Below the pieces are notes generated by a model. It was given only the letters and a program-made list of their open reading frames with translations. It was not told the origin of the DNA and did no database searches. Made by a program: the position numbers and the translations under genes. 21,452 nucleotides of DNA from Porphyromonadaceae bacterium UBA4277 (lineage in GTDB: Bacteria > Bacteroidota > Bacteroidia > Bacteroidales > Muribaculaceae). Below, in pieces: positions 1 to 5,958 of the stretch. The stretch lies in contig DGVT01000117.1 in assembly GCA_002395965.1 (NCBI GenBank), positions 14,230 to 35,681 of the forward strand, given 5' to 3'. The first letter of the stretch is position 1. The number at the start of each line of letters is the position of its first letter.

Positions 1-123
1 GCTAAAGCTTGCGTTACCGGACTGGTTCTTTTTCGCAAGCTAAAGCTTGCGTTACCGGACTGGCTTGCGATGCCAGGCTAATGCCTGGAAACTTTGGTCT
101 CGTATCGCAGGCTTTAGCTTGTG
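1..123. repeat. Cluster of REP-like hairpins upstream of the RAYT gene
   Basis: A 25-base sequence at 1-25 is repeated exactly at 39-63; the first copy is cut by the window edge, so the cluster probably continues leftwards. The second copy lies within a perfect hairpin, CGCAAGC-TAAA-GCTTGCG (34-51). A second hairpin, CCAGGC-TAAT-GCCTGG, lies at 73-88. A third, CGCAGGC-TTTA-GCTTGTG (106-123, with G:U pairs), has the first hairpin's core in reverse orientation. Short GC-rich stems with four-base loops, arranged head to tail and in opposite orientations beside a RAYT transposase, match what is known of REP/BIME elements. That they are this enzyme's substrate is inferred. Confidence 0.6.
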
Positions 124-159
124 TTTTTTTCAAAATGTCTCAAAAAAAGCTTTTGAAAC

Positions 160-190
160 TTGCTTAGGCAGTCTTGAATAACTATTTTTG
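160..190 (+). promoter_or_regulatory. Possible promoter for the RAYT gene (TTG-N20-TATTTTTG)
   Basis: TTG at 160-162 and TATTTTTG at 183-190 are separated by 20 bases and fit the Bacteroidota -33/-7 pattern. The predicted transcript would begin at about 195-197, at or next to the chosen ATG, so either the mRNA is leaderless or this match is fortuitous. Confidence 0.35.
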
Positions 191-194
191 CGAC

Positions 195-1160
195 ATGAAA
201 GAAAGTCGAGGAGAGCATCGCAAGAAGTGGGCTGCTGAGCATGGGCTGGCTGCAAAGCCTTCGATGGAGCGTCGCAAAGACTCTCATAATTACTATGGCC
301 GTTGCATTTATATGATTACCATAGTAACCGAAGGGCGTCGTCCATTGCTTGGTGAGCTGCAAGCTGCCGATGCGTTTCATCCTCAGCCTTGGGTTAAAGG
401 TTCGCCGTTAGGCAGTGAGGTGCTCAGACTGTGGCAAGTCTTGCCGGTGAAGTATCCTGAAATCAAGACCATCGGTTTCCAGCTAATGCCTGATCACGTG
501 CACGGCATCGTGTTTGTGACCCGTGAGATGCGCACTCACTTGGGCAACGTGGTTGCCTGGTTCAAGAAAGAGAGCAACGCAATCTCCACTTCAATGACCG
601 GCGGCTCGTTATGGAAATCGGGCTTTAACGATGTCGTCCTTCAACGTGATGGTCAACTTGCACGCATGGTGGAATACTTGCGCGACAACCCTCTTCGCCT
701 GTGGCTGAAACGTAATAATGCCGATTTTTTTACTATTCACCGTAGTGTGGCCATAGGTGGAGAGACGGTGGCCACGGTAGGCAATCAGTTTCTGCTCGGT
801 TATCCCATCAAGGCGGTGGTGCAGTGCAGTCGCCGCATTTCGACCCCAGATGCCATTCGGCATGAGGTTGACAAGTATTTAACGCTTGCCCGGCATGGTG
901 CCGTTCTCATCTCGCCTTGCATCAGCCCGGCCGAGAAAGCTGTGATGCGTGCCGCCTACGATGCCAATCACCTGCTGATTGTGCTCATGGAGAACGGTTT
1001 TTCACCGCTATGGAAGCCCGGTGGCAGGCAGTTTGACGCCTGCGCTGAGGGTCGCTTGCTGCTCGTGGCTCCCTGGCCGCATCACAACCAACGCACTGCT
1101 ATCACTCGCCAACAGTGCCTTCGGCTAAATGAGCTTTCCCGTGAAATTGCTAACCTTTAG
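195..1160 (+). CDS. RAYT-type HUH (Y1) transposase with a C-terminal DprA-like domain
   Basis: The protein has 321 residues from the ATG at 195. The frame extends up to a TTG at 174, which lies upstream of the promoter-like motif and is less likely. The Y1 single-strand transposase domain covers about residues 35-175. It contains the metal-binding HVH motif (H101, H103, in MPDHVHGIV) and the nucleophile Y161 in YLRDNP, the tyrosine signature of REP-associated tyrosine transposases. The rest (about 193-321) is not part of a normal RAYT. Its order of elements, ARHGAVLISPCISPAEKAVM, then HLLIVLMENG, RLLLVAPWPH and LNELSREIA, resembles the Rossmann fold of DprA/Smf-type proteins. REP-like hairpins lie immediately upstream. 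Known RAYTs are single-copy domesticated enzymes that cut and join REP DNA. All visible catalytic residues are present, so the gene looks intact. The Y1 assignment is strong; the DprA-like assignment rests on pattern only. Confidence 0.85.
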   Translation: MKESRGEHRKKWAAEHGLAAKPSMERRKDSHNYYGRCIYMITIVTEGRRPLLGELQAADAFHPQPWVKGSPLGSEVLRLWQVLPVKYPEIKTIGFQLMPDHVHGIVFVTREMRTHLGNVVAWFKKESNAISTSMTGGSLWKSGFNDVVLQRDGQLARMVEYLRDNPLRLWLKRNNADFFTIHRSVAIGGETVATVGNQFLLGYPIKAVVQCSRRISTPDAIRHEVDKYLTLARHGAVLISPCISPAEKAVMRAAYDANHLLIVLMENGFSPLWKPGGRQFDACAEGRLLLVAPWPHHNQRTAITRQQCLRLNELSREIANL

Positions 1161-1215
1161 GGCAAACTTGAGTCTGTCTTGCAGTGTGAGCAAAAGGTGA
1201 GAATTGTGGGTAATA

Positions 1216-1247
1216 TTTGTGCAAGTCGGTGTTAAGTGTTACCTTTG
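1216..1247 (+). promoter_or_regulatory. Promoter for the thioredoxin-like/porin operon
   Basis: TTTG at 1216-1219, a 20-base spacer and TACCTTTG at 1240-1247 match the Bacteroidota consensus fully. The start site should be near 1253, about 20 bases before the ATG at 1274. The rest of the gap 1161-1273 shows nothing else recognisable. Confidence 0.65.
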
Positions 1248-1273
1248 CGGCCGGAAAATAAAATGCAACAACG

Positions 1274-2248
1274 ATGAAAGGCTTACTTAAGTTTATAGCC
1301 ATGGGGCTGGTGGTGCTGGCCGCATGCAGCAAGGGAGATGAATATAAAGTGGTGGTAACCTTCCCCGACGGTAGCGCCGATGGCGACACGGCTTATCTGA
1401 CGAGCTACGACAGCGGCGACACACTGGCTCAGGGTGTGGTGAAAGATAAGTTTGTGGTGCTCGAAGGCAAGGTTGACGGCTCGCTGATGTCGCGTTTGCT
1501 GGTGGCCGGCAAGCGCTTAGGCTTCGTCGTGGAGAGCGGTGAAATCTCCATCATGATGCAAGACGGCAAGGCAACCGGCACTCCCCTCAATGAGCGCATG
1601 AATGCCTTAGATGCCGAGCTCGAGAAGGTGGAGGACGACTCGGTGGCCGCTCAGATGTTCTTCAAAGCCTATCAGGAGAACAAAGACAACGGCATCGGCC
1701 CGTGGGCATTCAACTACTACCTGATGTATAACACGTTCACTGCGGCACAAATCGACTCGCTGCTCAAGGAAGCGCCCGAGGGCTATCGCAACCTGAAGCG
1801 CGTGCAGAAAGCCATCAATGCCGCCCAGCGGCTCGATGCCACCTGCGAGGGCAAGGCGTTTGCCGACTTTACGGCCGCCGATGGCCGGAAACTGTCGGAC
1901 CTTGCCGGCAAGGGCAAATACACGCTTGTTGACTTCTGGGCCAGCTGGTGCGGACCGTGCCGCCGAGAGATACCCAACATCAAGAAGCTCTATGACAAAT
2001 ACAGCACGAAGATGAACTTTGTGGGCATAGCCGTGTGGGACGATCCTGCCGACACGCACAAGGCAATGACCGAATTAGGCATTGTGTGGCCCGTGCTCGA
2101 AGGTGGCAAGAACTGGACCGAGCCTACCGACCTGTATGGCATCAGCGGCATACCCCACATCATGCTCATCGACCCGCAGGGCGTGATAGTGGCTCGCGGC
2201 CTTGAAGGCGAGACGATGATCAAGACAGTGGATGAACTGAAATTATAA
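1274..2248 (+). CDS. TlpA-like thioredoxin-fold lipoprotein with DUF4369-type N-terminal domain
   Basis: The 324-residue protein begins with a lipoprotein signal peptide whose lipobox ends at C18 (LAAC), so it is expected to be lipid-anchored in the periplasm or outer membrane. Residues about 22-110 look like the DUF4369 beta domain common in Bacteroidota thiol-disulfide proteins. A helical linker follows. The C-terminal thioredoxin/AhpC-TSA domain carries the redox motif WCGPC (225-229) and the cis-proline region SGIPHIMLID (P294). It probably reduces or exchanges disulfides of envelope proteins; the substrate is unknown. The porin gene starts 15 bases downstream, so the two are probably cotranscribed from the promoter at 1216-1247. 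Confidence 0.9.
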   Translation: MKGLLKFIAMGLVVLAACSKGDEYKVVVTFPDGSADGDTAYLTSYDSGDTLAQGVVKDKFVVLEGKVDGSLMSRLLVAGKRLGFVVESGEISIMMQDGKATGTPLNERMNALDAELEKVEDDSVAAQMFFKAYQENKDNGIGPWAFNYYLMYNTFTAAQIDSLLKEAPEGYRNLKRVQKAINAAQRLDATCEGKAFADFTAADGRKLSDLAGKGKYTLVDFWASWCGPCRREIPNIKKLYDKYSTKMNFVGIAVWDDPADTHKAMTELGIVWPVLEGGKNWTEPTDLYGISGIPHIMLIDPQGVIVARGLEGETMIKTVDELKL

Positions 2249-2263
2249 ACTTTAGATTAGAGA

Positions 2264-3286
2264 ATGATGAGAAAATTTTTTGTAGTAGCAGCACTTGCAC
2301 TGCTGTGCCTGAATGTTAATGCCCAGGAGAAGAAGCTCAAGGGCGTGTTAGACTATGTGACCAATCATTTCACCGTGAACGGCTATGCGCAGCTGGGGTG
2401 GGAATATGCCAGCGAGAGCGACCCTAACAACTCGTTCAAGGTGAGTCGTATCATAGTTTTTACCGACTATCGCATCAACGACCGCTGGAATGCCTTTGCC
2501 ATGGTAGATTTCAAGGGCTTCTCGCTGCATGAGATGTGGGTGAGCTTCAAGGTTGCGCCGTGGATGAGATTCAAGTTAGGCCAGTTCAAGACCCCGTTTA
2601 CTCTTGAGAACCCCATCTCACCGTCGGTGATGGAAATGATCACGCAGATGTCGCTTGCCGGCAGCTATATGGTGGGCGGTGCCAGCCCGCTGATGATGCC
2701 CGGCGGGGCAGGCCGCGACATCGGACTGACGATGTATGGCGACCTGGGTCGCTGGGTTAGCTATGACCTTGCGGTGATGAACGGTGCCGGCCGCAACCGC
2801 CTCGACGACAACTCGTGGAAGGACTTCGTGGGGCGCCTTACGTTCCATCCCATCAAGGAGCTTGACGTGAGCGGCTCGGTGATAGTGGGCAAGGGCGACT
2901 ATGGCACATTGGCAAGTTATTTGGATGATGATGAGCCTCGTCATGCCGTGGGCGACTACAAGCGCAACCGCTATGCCGCCGGCTTCCAGCTGAAGACTGC
3001 GCCGGTGAATGTGCGCGGCGAGTGGATGTGGAGCAAAGATGATGATATTAAGTCGAATGGCGGCTATGTCACAGCGCAGGTTAATAATATAGGTGTAAAG
3101 AACCTCGACATGGTGGCATCGTACGACCGCCTTAACCTTGACGGAGCAGCTAATATCAACCGTTATCAGGCCGGACTTCAATACTGGTTCTACAAGAAGT
3201 GCCGTGTGCAGGCCGCCTACAGCTATACCGAAGTTGCCGGCCAGCACGAGCATGGAGTGCACGCTCAGGTGCAGGTGGGATTTTGA
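2264..3286 (+). CDS. Outer-membrane porin, phosphate-selective porin O/P-like
   Basis: The 340-residue protein has a signal peptide (about residues 1-20, ending LNVNA-Q). The body consists of alternating amphipathic strands ending in an aromatic residue (VQVGF), typical of an outer-membrane beta-barrel. Segments such as RFKLGQFKTPFTLENPISPS and NGYAQLGWEY resemble the phosphate-selective porin O/P family of Bacteroidota. The start is ATG-ATG at 2264/2267. It follows the thioredoxin-like lipoprotein gene closely and probably shares its mRNA. Whether it carries phosphate or polyphosphate cannot be judged from sequence; in this phylum the family name is a structural label, not a tested specificity. 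Confidence 0.85.
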   Translation: MMRKFFVVAALALLCLNVNAQEKKLKGVLDYVTNHFTVNGYAQLGWEYASESDPNNSFKVSRIIVFTDYRINDRWNAFAMVDFKGFSLHEMWVSFKVAPWMRFKLGQFKTPFTLENPISPSVMEMITQMSLAGSYMVGGASPLMMPGGAGRDIGLTMYGDLGRWVSYDLAVMNGAGRNRLDDNSWKDFVGRLTFHPIKELDVSGSVIVGKGDYGTLASYLDDDEPRHAVGDYKRNRYAAGFQLKTAPVNVRGEWMWSKDDDIKSNGGYVTAQVNNIGVKNLDMVASYDRLNLDGAANINRYQAGLQYWFYKKCRVQAAYSYTEVAGQHEHGVHAQVQVGF

Positions 3287-3288
3287 TT

Positions 3289-3331
3289 TAAGTGGTTAAG
3301 GGTAAAGTGATAAGTGGTAAGGGCTAAGTGG
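3289..3331. repeat. Degenerate heptamer array (TAAGTGG/TAAGGGC)
   Basis: Six successive units, TAAGTGG, TTAAGGG, TAAAGTGA, TAAGTGG, TAAGGGC and TAAGTGG, fill the gap between the porin stop and the next promoter. One unit is 8 bases. It has no coding potential and no obvious terminator is present. Confidence 0.6.
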
Positions 3332-3338
3332 GTGGCAT

Positions 3339-3369
3339 TTTGCCGTTTGGACTAAAATTGCTATTTTTG
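3339..3369 (+). promoter_or_regulatory. Promoter for the first exported paralogue
   Basis: TTTG at 3339-3342, a 19-base spacer and TATTTTTG at 3362-3369 fit the Bacteroidota consensus. This predicts transcription from about 3375 and makes ATG 3397 the start. A longer frame opening at 3328 lies upstream of the promoter and can be discarded. Confidence 0.6.
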
Positions 3370-3396
3370 CCAGTCGAACGAAAAATTAATTGCCCA

Positions 3397-4266
3397 ATGA
3401 GAAAAATGCGCATATTATTCATATTGCTGTTTACATTTGCAACTGCTATGACTGCAGTGGCACAGTCGCCGTGGCCCGATGAGGAGAGCGAGCGCGACGA
3501 AAGCGTGCGCAAGCCTGTGCGGCGCCTTCATCCCGAGCGTGAGCGCGAGAAAGCCATGAAGGAATACCTCAAAGAGCAGGCGAGCAAGCAGAAAGCCCAA
3601 GACGATGATGCGTGGGAGCAACCGGCCGCAAAAGCCAAGCCCGACAAGCGCAAGGTGGTGCGGCGCGTGGCCCAGCAGCAGTCATCGACCCTCGATCAGG
3701 CAATGCTTGATGAGCTCCTGAGCCGTGACTATTCGCTTGGTCCCGTGGTGCCCGAGTTTAAGGCTCCTGAGCCCTATAAGTGGAAAGACGAGCCTGTGGA
3801 GGCCAGCGAGAGCGAGCTGATGAGATTGCTCAAAACCGACAATCATGGTGCGGCCATGCGCTATCTGCCTCGTGAGGTCTCTATGCGCCAGAATGAGAAT
3901 GCGTTTTTCCTCTACTTCGACGAGCGCAGCGAGCCAGGGTCGTTGCACCTGCGCCTGCAGTACTGTGCCGACGACCCGCTTAACTTCTCGCGTATCGACT
4001 TCGTGATCGATGGCTTTGACTATTCCTACACGCCACGCAGTCCCAAGCGCGGCAAGCTGGCAGCGCGCCTTTACTGGGAAAACAGCGACGAGCCTGTGAG
4101 TCAGGACGATAAAGACCTTATCTATGCCCTCACTCACTGCCAGTGGGCCGAGATGTTGCTCATAGGCCGCGATGGCATCAACCACCGCAAGGAACTCAGC
4201 GACGACCAGCTCAAGAGTCTGCGCGCCGTGCTGCAACTCTACTTGCTGAAAGGAGGCACGTTGTAA
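3397..4266 (+). CDS. Exported protein of an unrecognised family (paralogue 1)
   Basis: I do not recognise this family. The 289-residue protein starts with a signal peptide (residues 1-23, cleavage after AVA). A highly charged Lys/Arg/Glu/Gln-rich segment follows (about 25-100) and looks unstructured. The C-terminal part (about 100-289) is a folded domain with conserved blocks LHLRLQYCADDPLNF (from residue 183), DFVIDGFDYSYTP, DKDLIYALTHCQWAEM and GINHRKEL (260-267). The same blocks in the same order occur in the next gene, so the two are tandem duplicates that have diverged mainly at the N-terminus. There is no lipobox, so it is probably soluble in the periplasm or secreted. No catalytic motif is evident. 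It has its own promoter. Confidence 0.75.
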   Translation: MRKMRILFILLFTFATAMTAVAQSPWPDEESERDESVRKPVRRLHPEREREKAMKEYLKEQASKQKAQDDDAWEQPAAKAKPDKRKVVRRVAQQQSSTLDQAMLDELLSRDYSLGPVVPEFKAPEPYKWKDEPVEASESELMRLLKTDNHGAAMRYLPREVSMRQNENAFFLYFDERSEPGSLHLRLQYCADDPLNFSRIDFVIDGFDYSYTPRSPKRGKLAARLYWENSDEPVSQDDKDLIYALTHCQWAEMLLIGRDGINHRKELSDDQLKSLRAVLQLYLLKGGTL

Positions 4267-4322
4267 AAAAATTAAAATTTTCATTTCCAAATAATTTATT
4301 TTTGAAAATAGTTGAATTTAAT

Positions 4323-4353
4323 TTTGTAAATCCAGATTGTTTGCCTACCTTTG
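4323..4353 (+). promoter_or_regulatory. Promoter for the lipoprotein paralogue
   Basis: TTTG at 4323-4326, a 19-base spacer and TACCTTTG at 4346-4353 match the consensus completely. The start site would be near 4359, about 25 bases before the ATG at 4385. This rules out the longer frame opening at 4337. Confidence 0.65.
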
Positions 4354-4384
4354 CACGCAAACAATAAAAATCAGGACTTACGAA

Positions 4385-5134
4385 ATGAAAAATAAACCTC
4401 AAGTGCGACTGCTGACCATAGCGGCCGCAGTGGCAATGATTGTGGGTACAACCAGCTGTGCATCGCTGTTTAATGCGGGCCGCGCGTGCCATTGTACTCA
4501 CGAGGGTCAGTGTGGTGTGGGTGCCGCAGTGGTTGCTCATCAACCCGTGGAGCGTGACTCGGCCGCCGACGACTCGCTGCTGCATGCTCTGCTCGACTTG
4601 TCGAAATATGAACTGAAGTCGATGCTTCCCGAGGCTCCCAAGCCCATGGTGTGGAAAGACGACACCATATCGGAGACTCGCGAAGAGCTGCTGGAGCGCG
4701 TGAAAACCACCAACTCGCGCATCATGCCCCGTGATGTGACTATGGACAATAGCGAAAATGCCATCTATCTGTATTATAATGAGAATGCCGACGGCACAGC
4801 CGGGCCTCTGCACCTGCGCATACAGTACTATGCCGACGACCCGCTGAAGTTCTATGAAGTGGTATTCCTCATCGATGGCTTTGAATATCGTTTCAAGCCG
4901 GTGAACATTGAGCGCGGCAAGGGCAAGGGCCGATTAATCTGGGAGCACAGCGACGACGTGCTCAAGGTCGAGAACAAAGACTTGCTCTATGCTCTGTCGC
5001 ACTGCCACTGGGCTGAGATGACGCTGCTGGCAACTAATGGTATTAACCACCGCAAGGAACTCACCGAAGATCAGATCGAGGACTTCTACCATGTGCTGCA
5101 GCTCTATCGGCTCGCCGGCGGCGAGATTAAGTAG
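4385..5134 (+). CDS. Lipoprotein of an unrecognised family (paralogue 2)
   Basis: The 249-residue protein has a lipoprotein signal with lipobox TTSC (C25). A short Cys/His-rich stretch, CHCTHEGQC (35-43), follows the anchor. From about residue 63 it aligns with the preceding gene: LHLRIQYYADDPLKF (from 142), LIDGFEYRFKP, WEHSD, NKDLLYALSHCHWAEM and GINHRKEL (219-226). In the paralogue these read LHLRLQYCADDPLNF, VIDGFDYSYTP, WENSD, DKDLIYALTHCQWAEM and GINHRKEL. The shared fold with different sorting signals suggests a soluble and a membrane-anchored partner, but that is inference. No known enzymatic motif is seen. A terminator follows at 5186-5231. Confidence 0.75.
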   Translation: MKNKPQVRLLTIAAAVAMIVGTTSCASLFNAGRACHCTHEGQCGVGAAVVAHQPVERDSAADDSLLHALLDLSKYELKSMLPEAPKPMVWKDDTISETREELLERVKTTNSRIMPRDVTMDNSENAIYLYYNENADGTAGPLHLRIQYYADDPLKFYEVVFLIDGFEYRFKPVNIERGKGKGRLIWEHSDDVLKVENKDLLYALSHCHWAEMTLLATNGINHRKELTEDQIEDFYHVLQLYRLAGGEIK

Positions 5135-5185
5135 GCGTGCCGACGCGATGAGATGAAATAAATAGGTAAAATAGTGATAAGTGCA

Positions 5186-5231
5186 AGCGGCGATTTTTCC
5201 CAGCGAGGGAGGAGTCGCCGCTGGGTTTTTT
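5186..5231 (+). terminator. Intrinsic terminator with a competing upstream hairpin
   Basis: CCCAGCG (5199-5205) pairs with CGCTGGG (5219-5225) directly before six T's (5226-5231), a normal intrinsic terminator. AGCGGCGA (5186-5193) can instead pair with TCGCCGCT (5215-5222). The two stems share bases 5219-5222 and cannot form together. Confidence 0.65.
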
Positions 5232-5319
5232 AGTAAACGAGTAAACGAGTAAACGAGTAAACGAGTAAACGAGTAAACAAGTAAACGAGTAAACAAGTAA
5301 ACGAGTAAACAAGTAAACA
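5232..5319. repeat. Eleven-copy octamer array AGTAAAC(G/A)
   Basis: Eleven perfectly phased 8-base units run without interruption. The only variation is the eighth base: five units end in G, then A, G, A, G, A, A. Every unit contains TAA, so all three plus-strand frames are closed. Confidence 0.9.
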
Positions 5320-5321
5320 AG

Positions 5322-5370
5322 CTGGCTGACGCCAGTTTAGCTGCGAGCTACGAGTGCGCAATGCAAAAAA
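5322..5370. repeat. REP-like hairpin plus dispersed GCTACGA element inside the octamer array
   Basis: The hairpin CTGGC-TGAC-GCCAG (5322-5335) is followed by a segment containing GCTACGA (5347-5353) and GTGCGCAATGCAAAAA (5354-5369). The latter recurs at 21437-21452, at the end of the window. This insert-like stretch separates the 11-copy and 4-copy octamer blocks. Confidence 0.55.
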
Positions 5371-5372
5371 TT

Positions 5373-5404
5373 AGTAAACGAGTAAACAAGTAAACGAGTA
5401 AACA
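5373..5404. repeat. Second octamer block, four copies of AGTAAAC(G/A)
   Basis: Four units alternate G, A, G, A at the last position. It is the same unit as 5232-5319, displaced by about 50 bases. Confidence 0.9.
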
Positions 5405-5417
5405 AGCCGTCAAGTAG

Positions 5418-5458
5418 TGCCAAGCATTGCTTGGTAGCTACATGCTACAAGCTTTTTT
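5418..5458. repeat. REP-like palindrome with GCTACAA heptamers, possible terminator
   Basis: CCAAGC-ATT-GCTTGG (5420-5434) overlaps a second hairpin GTAGC-TACAT-GCTAC (5434-5448). Heptamers GCTACAT and GCTACAA follow in tandem, then a run of six T's (5453-5458). Nearly the same palindrome recurs at 12211-12226. The T run could make it an additional terminator on the plus strand. Confidence 0.5.
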
Positions 5459-5496
5459 GCTTTTTTCGGGTGTTGTTTAGGACACACATGGTGCAC

Positions 5497-5532
5497 AAAA
5501 AAAGTTTCGCCCTCCTGAGCGGGGAGCGAAAC
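5497..5532 (-). terminator. Minus-strand intrinsic terminator of the winged-helix gene
   Basis: GTTTCGC (5504-5510) and GCGAAAC (5526-5532) form a 7-base stem. On the minus strand it is followed by seven T's (A's at 5497-5503). It lies 26 bases past the stop codon of the gene at 5559-5762. Confidence 0.75.
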
Positions 5533-5558
5533 ACAAAATCACATTAACCAATAAAATT

Positions 5559-5762
5559 TTAGATAAGGTTAACTTCCACTTCGGTTTCGGTTTCATTCAC
5601 GTTAACCTTGCCTTCGCGGGCCAGCCAACCGATAGCAGCATAAACTTCTTTCTCTTTCAGCTTGGTAGCCTTCTTGAGACCCTTAATGTTCAGCGCGCCG
5701 TTGGCGTCGTTAAGTGCATTCCAAGTGGCACCGGCCCAAATTCCAATAGTTTCTACGTTCAT
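5559..5762 (-). CDS. Small winged helix-turn-helix protein
   Basis: The 67-residue protein starts at ATG 5762; an in-frame TTG two codons upstream is less likely. It begins MNVETIGIWAGATWNALN and continues with a helix-turn-helix pattern (LNIKGLKKATKLKEKEVYAA). A further helix, IGWLAREGKV, is followed by a short beta hairpin of alternating Val/Glu/Asn, the wing. This matches the short winged-helix family (PF10771 type) found across Bacteroidota, where it is usually a single-domain protein of unknown target. A consensus promoter lies upstream and an intrinsic terminator downstream, so it is a monocistronic gene. It is divergent from rsgA. Confidence 0.8.
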   Translation of the reverse strand: MNVETIGIWAGATWNALNDANGALNIKGLKKATKLKEKEVYAAIGWLAREGKVNVNETETEVEVNLI

Positions 5763-5807
5763 AATCAATAACCTTTAATAAAACAATGTTTTCACTAAAA
5801 ATCGATG

Positions 5808-5839
5808 CAAAGTTATAGCCTTTTAGTTATTATTGACAA
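5808..5839 (-). promoter_or_regulatory. Minus-strand promoter of the winged-helix gene
   Basis: On the minus strand, TTG (5839-5837), a 21-base spacer and TAACTTTG (5815-5808) match the Bacteroidota consensus. Transcription would begin at about 5802, leaving roughly 40 bases of leader that contain TTAAAGG shortly before the ATG. Confidence 0.55.
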
Positions 5840-5943
5840 TAAAGTGCGTTTCTAAGCATTCAAATCGCAAGTCAATCGTTTGCATAGATGCGAAAAGATG
5901 CAATAAAAATGTGTGGAAATTTTCGTTTTAATTATAAAATGTG

Positions 5944-5951
5944 TAAATTTG
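5944..5951 (+). promoter_or_regulatory. -7 element of rsgA (TAAATTTG)
   Basis: TAAATTTG is a perfect -7 element. The matching -33 position has only TTTC (5921-5924). It ends 8 bases before the rsgA ATG, so transcription would begin at or just before the start codon. Confidence 0.4.
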
Positions 5952-5958
5952 CCCGTTG

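Noticed and set aside
4934..5320. Minus-strand frame with a repetitive Phe/Leu/Val/Tyr/Thr N-terminus
   Set aside because: The repetitive part is just the 8-base AGTAAACG array read backwards, and the rest is antisense to the lipoprotein paralogue. It has no promoter or family resemblance.
5232..5404. CRISPR array
   Set aside because: The units are 8 bases with no spacers and no cas genes are near; it is a simple tandem repeat.
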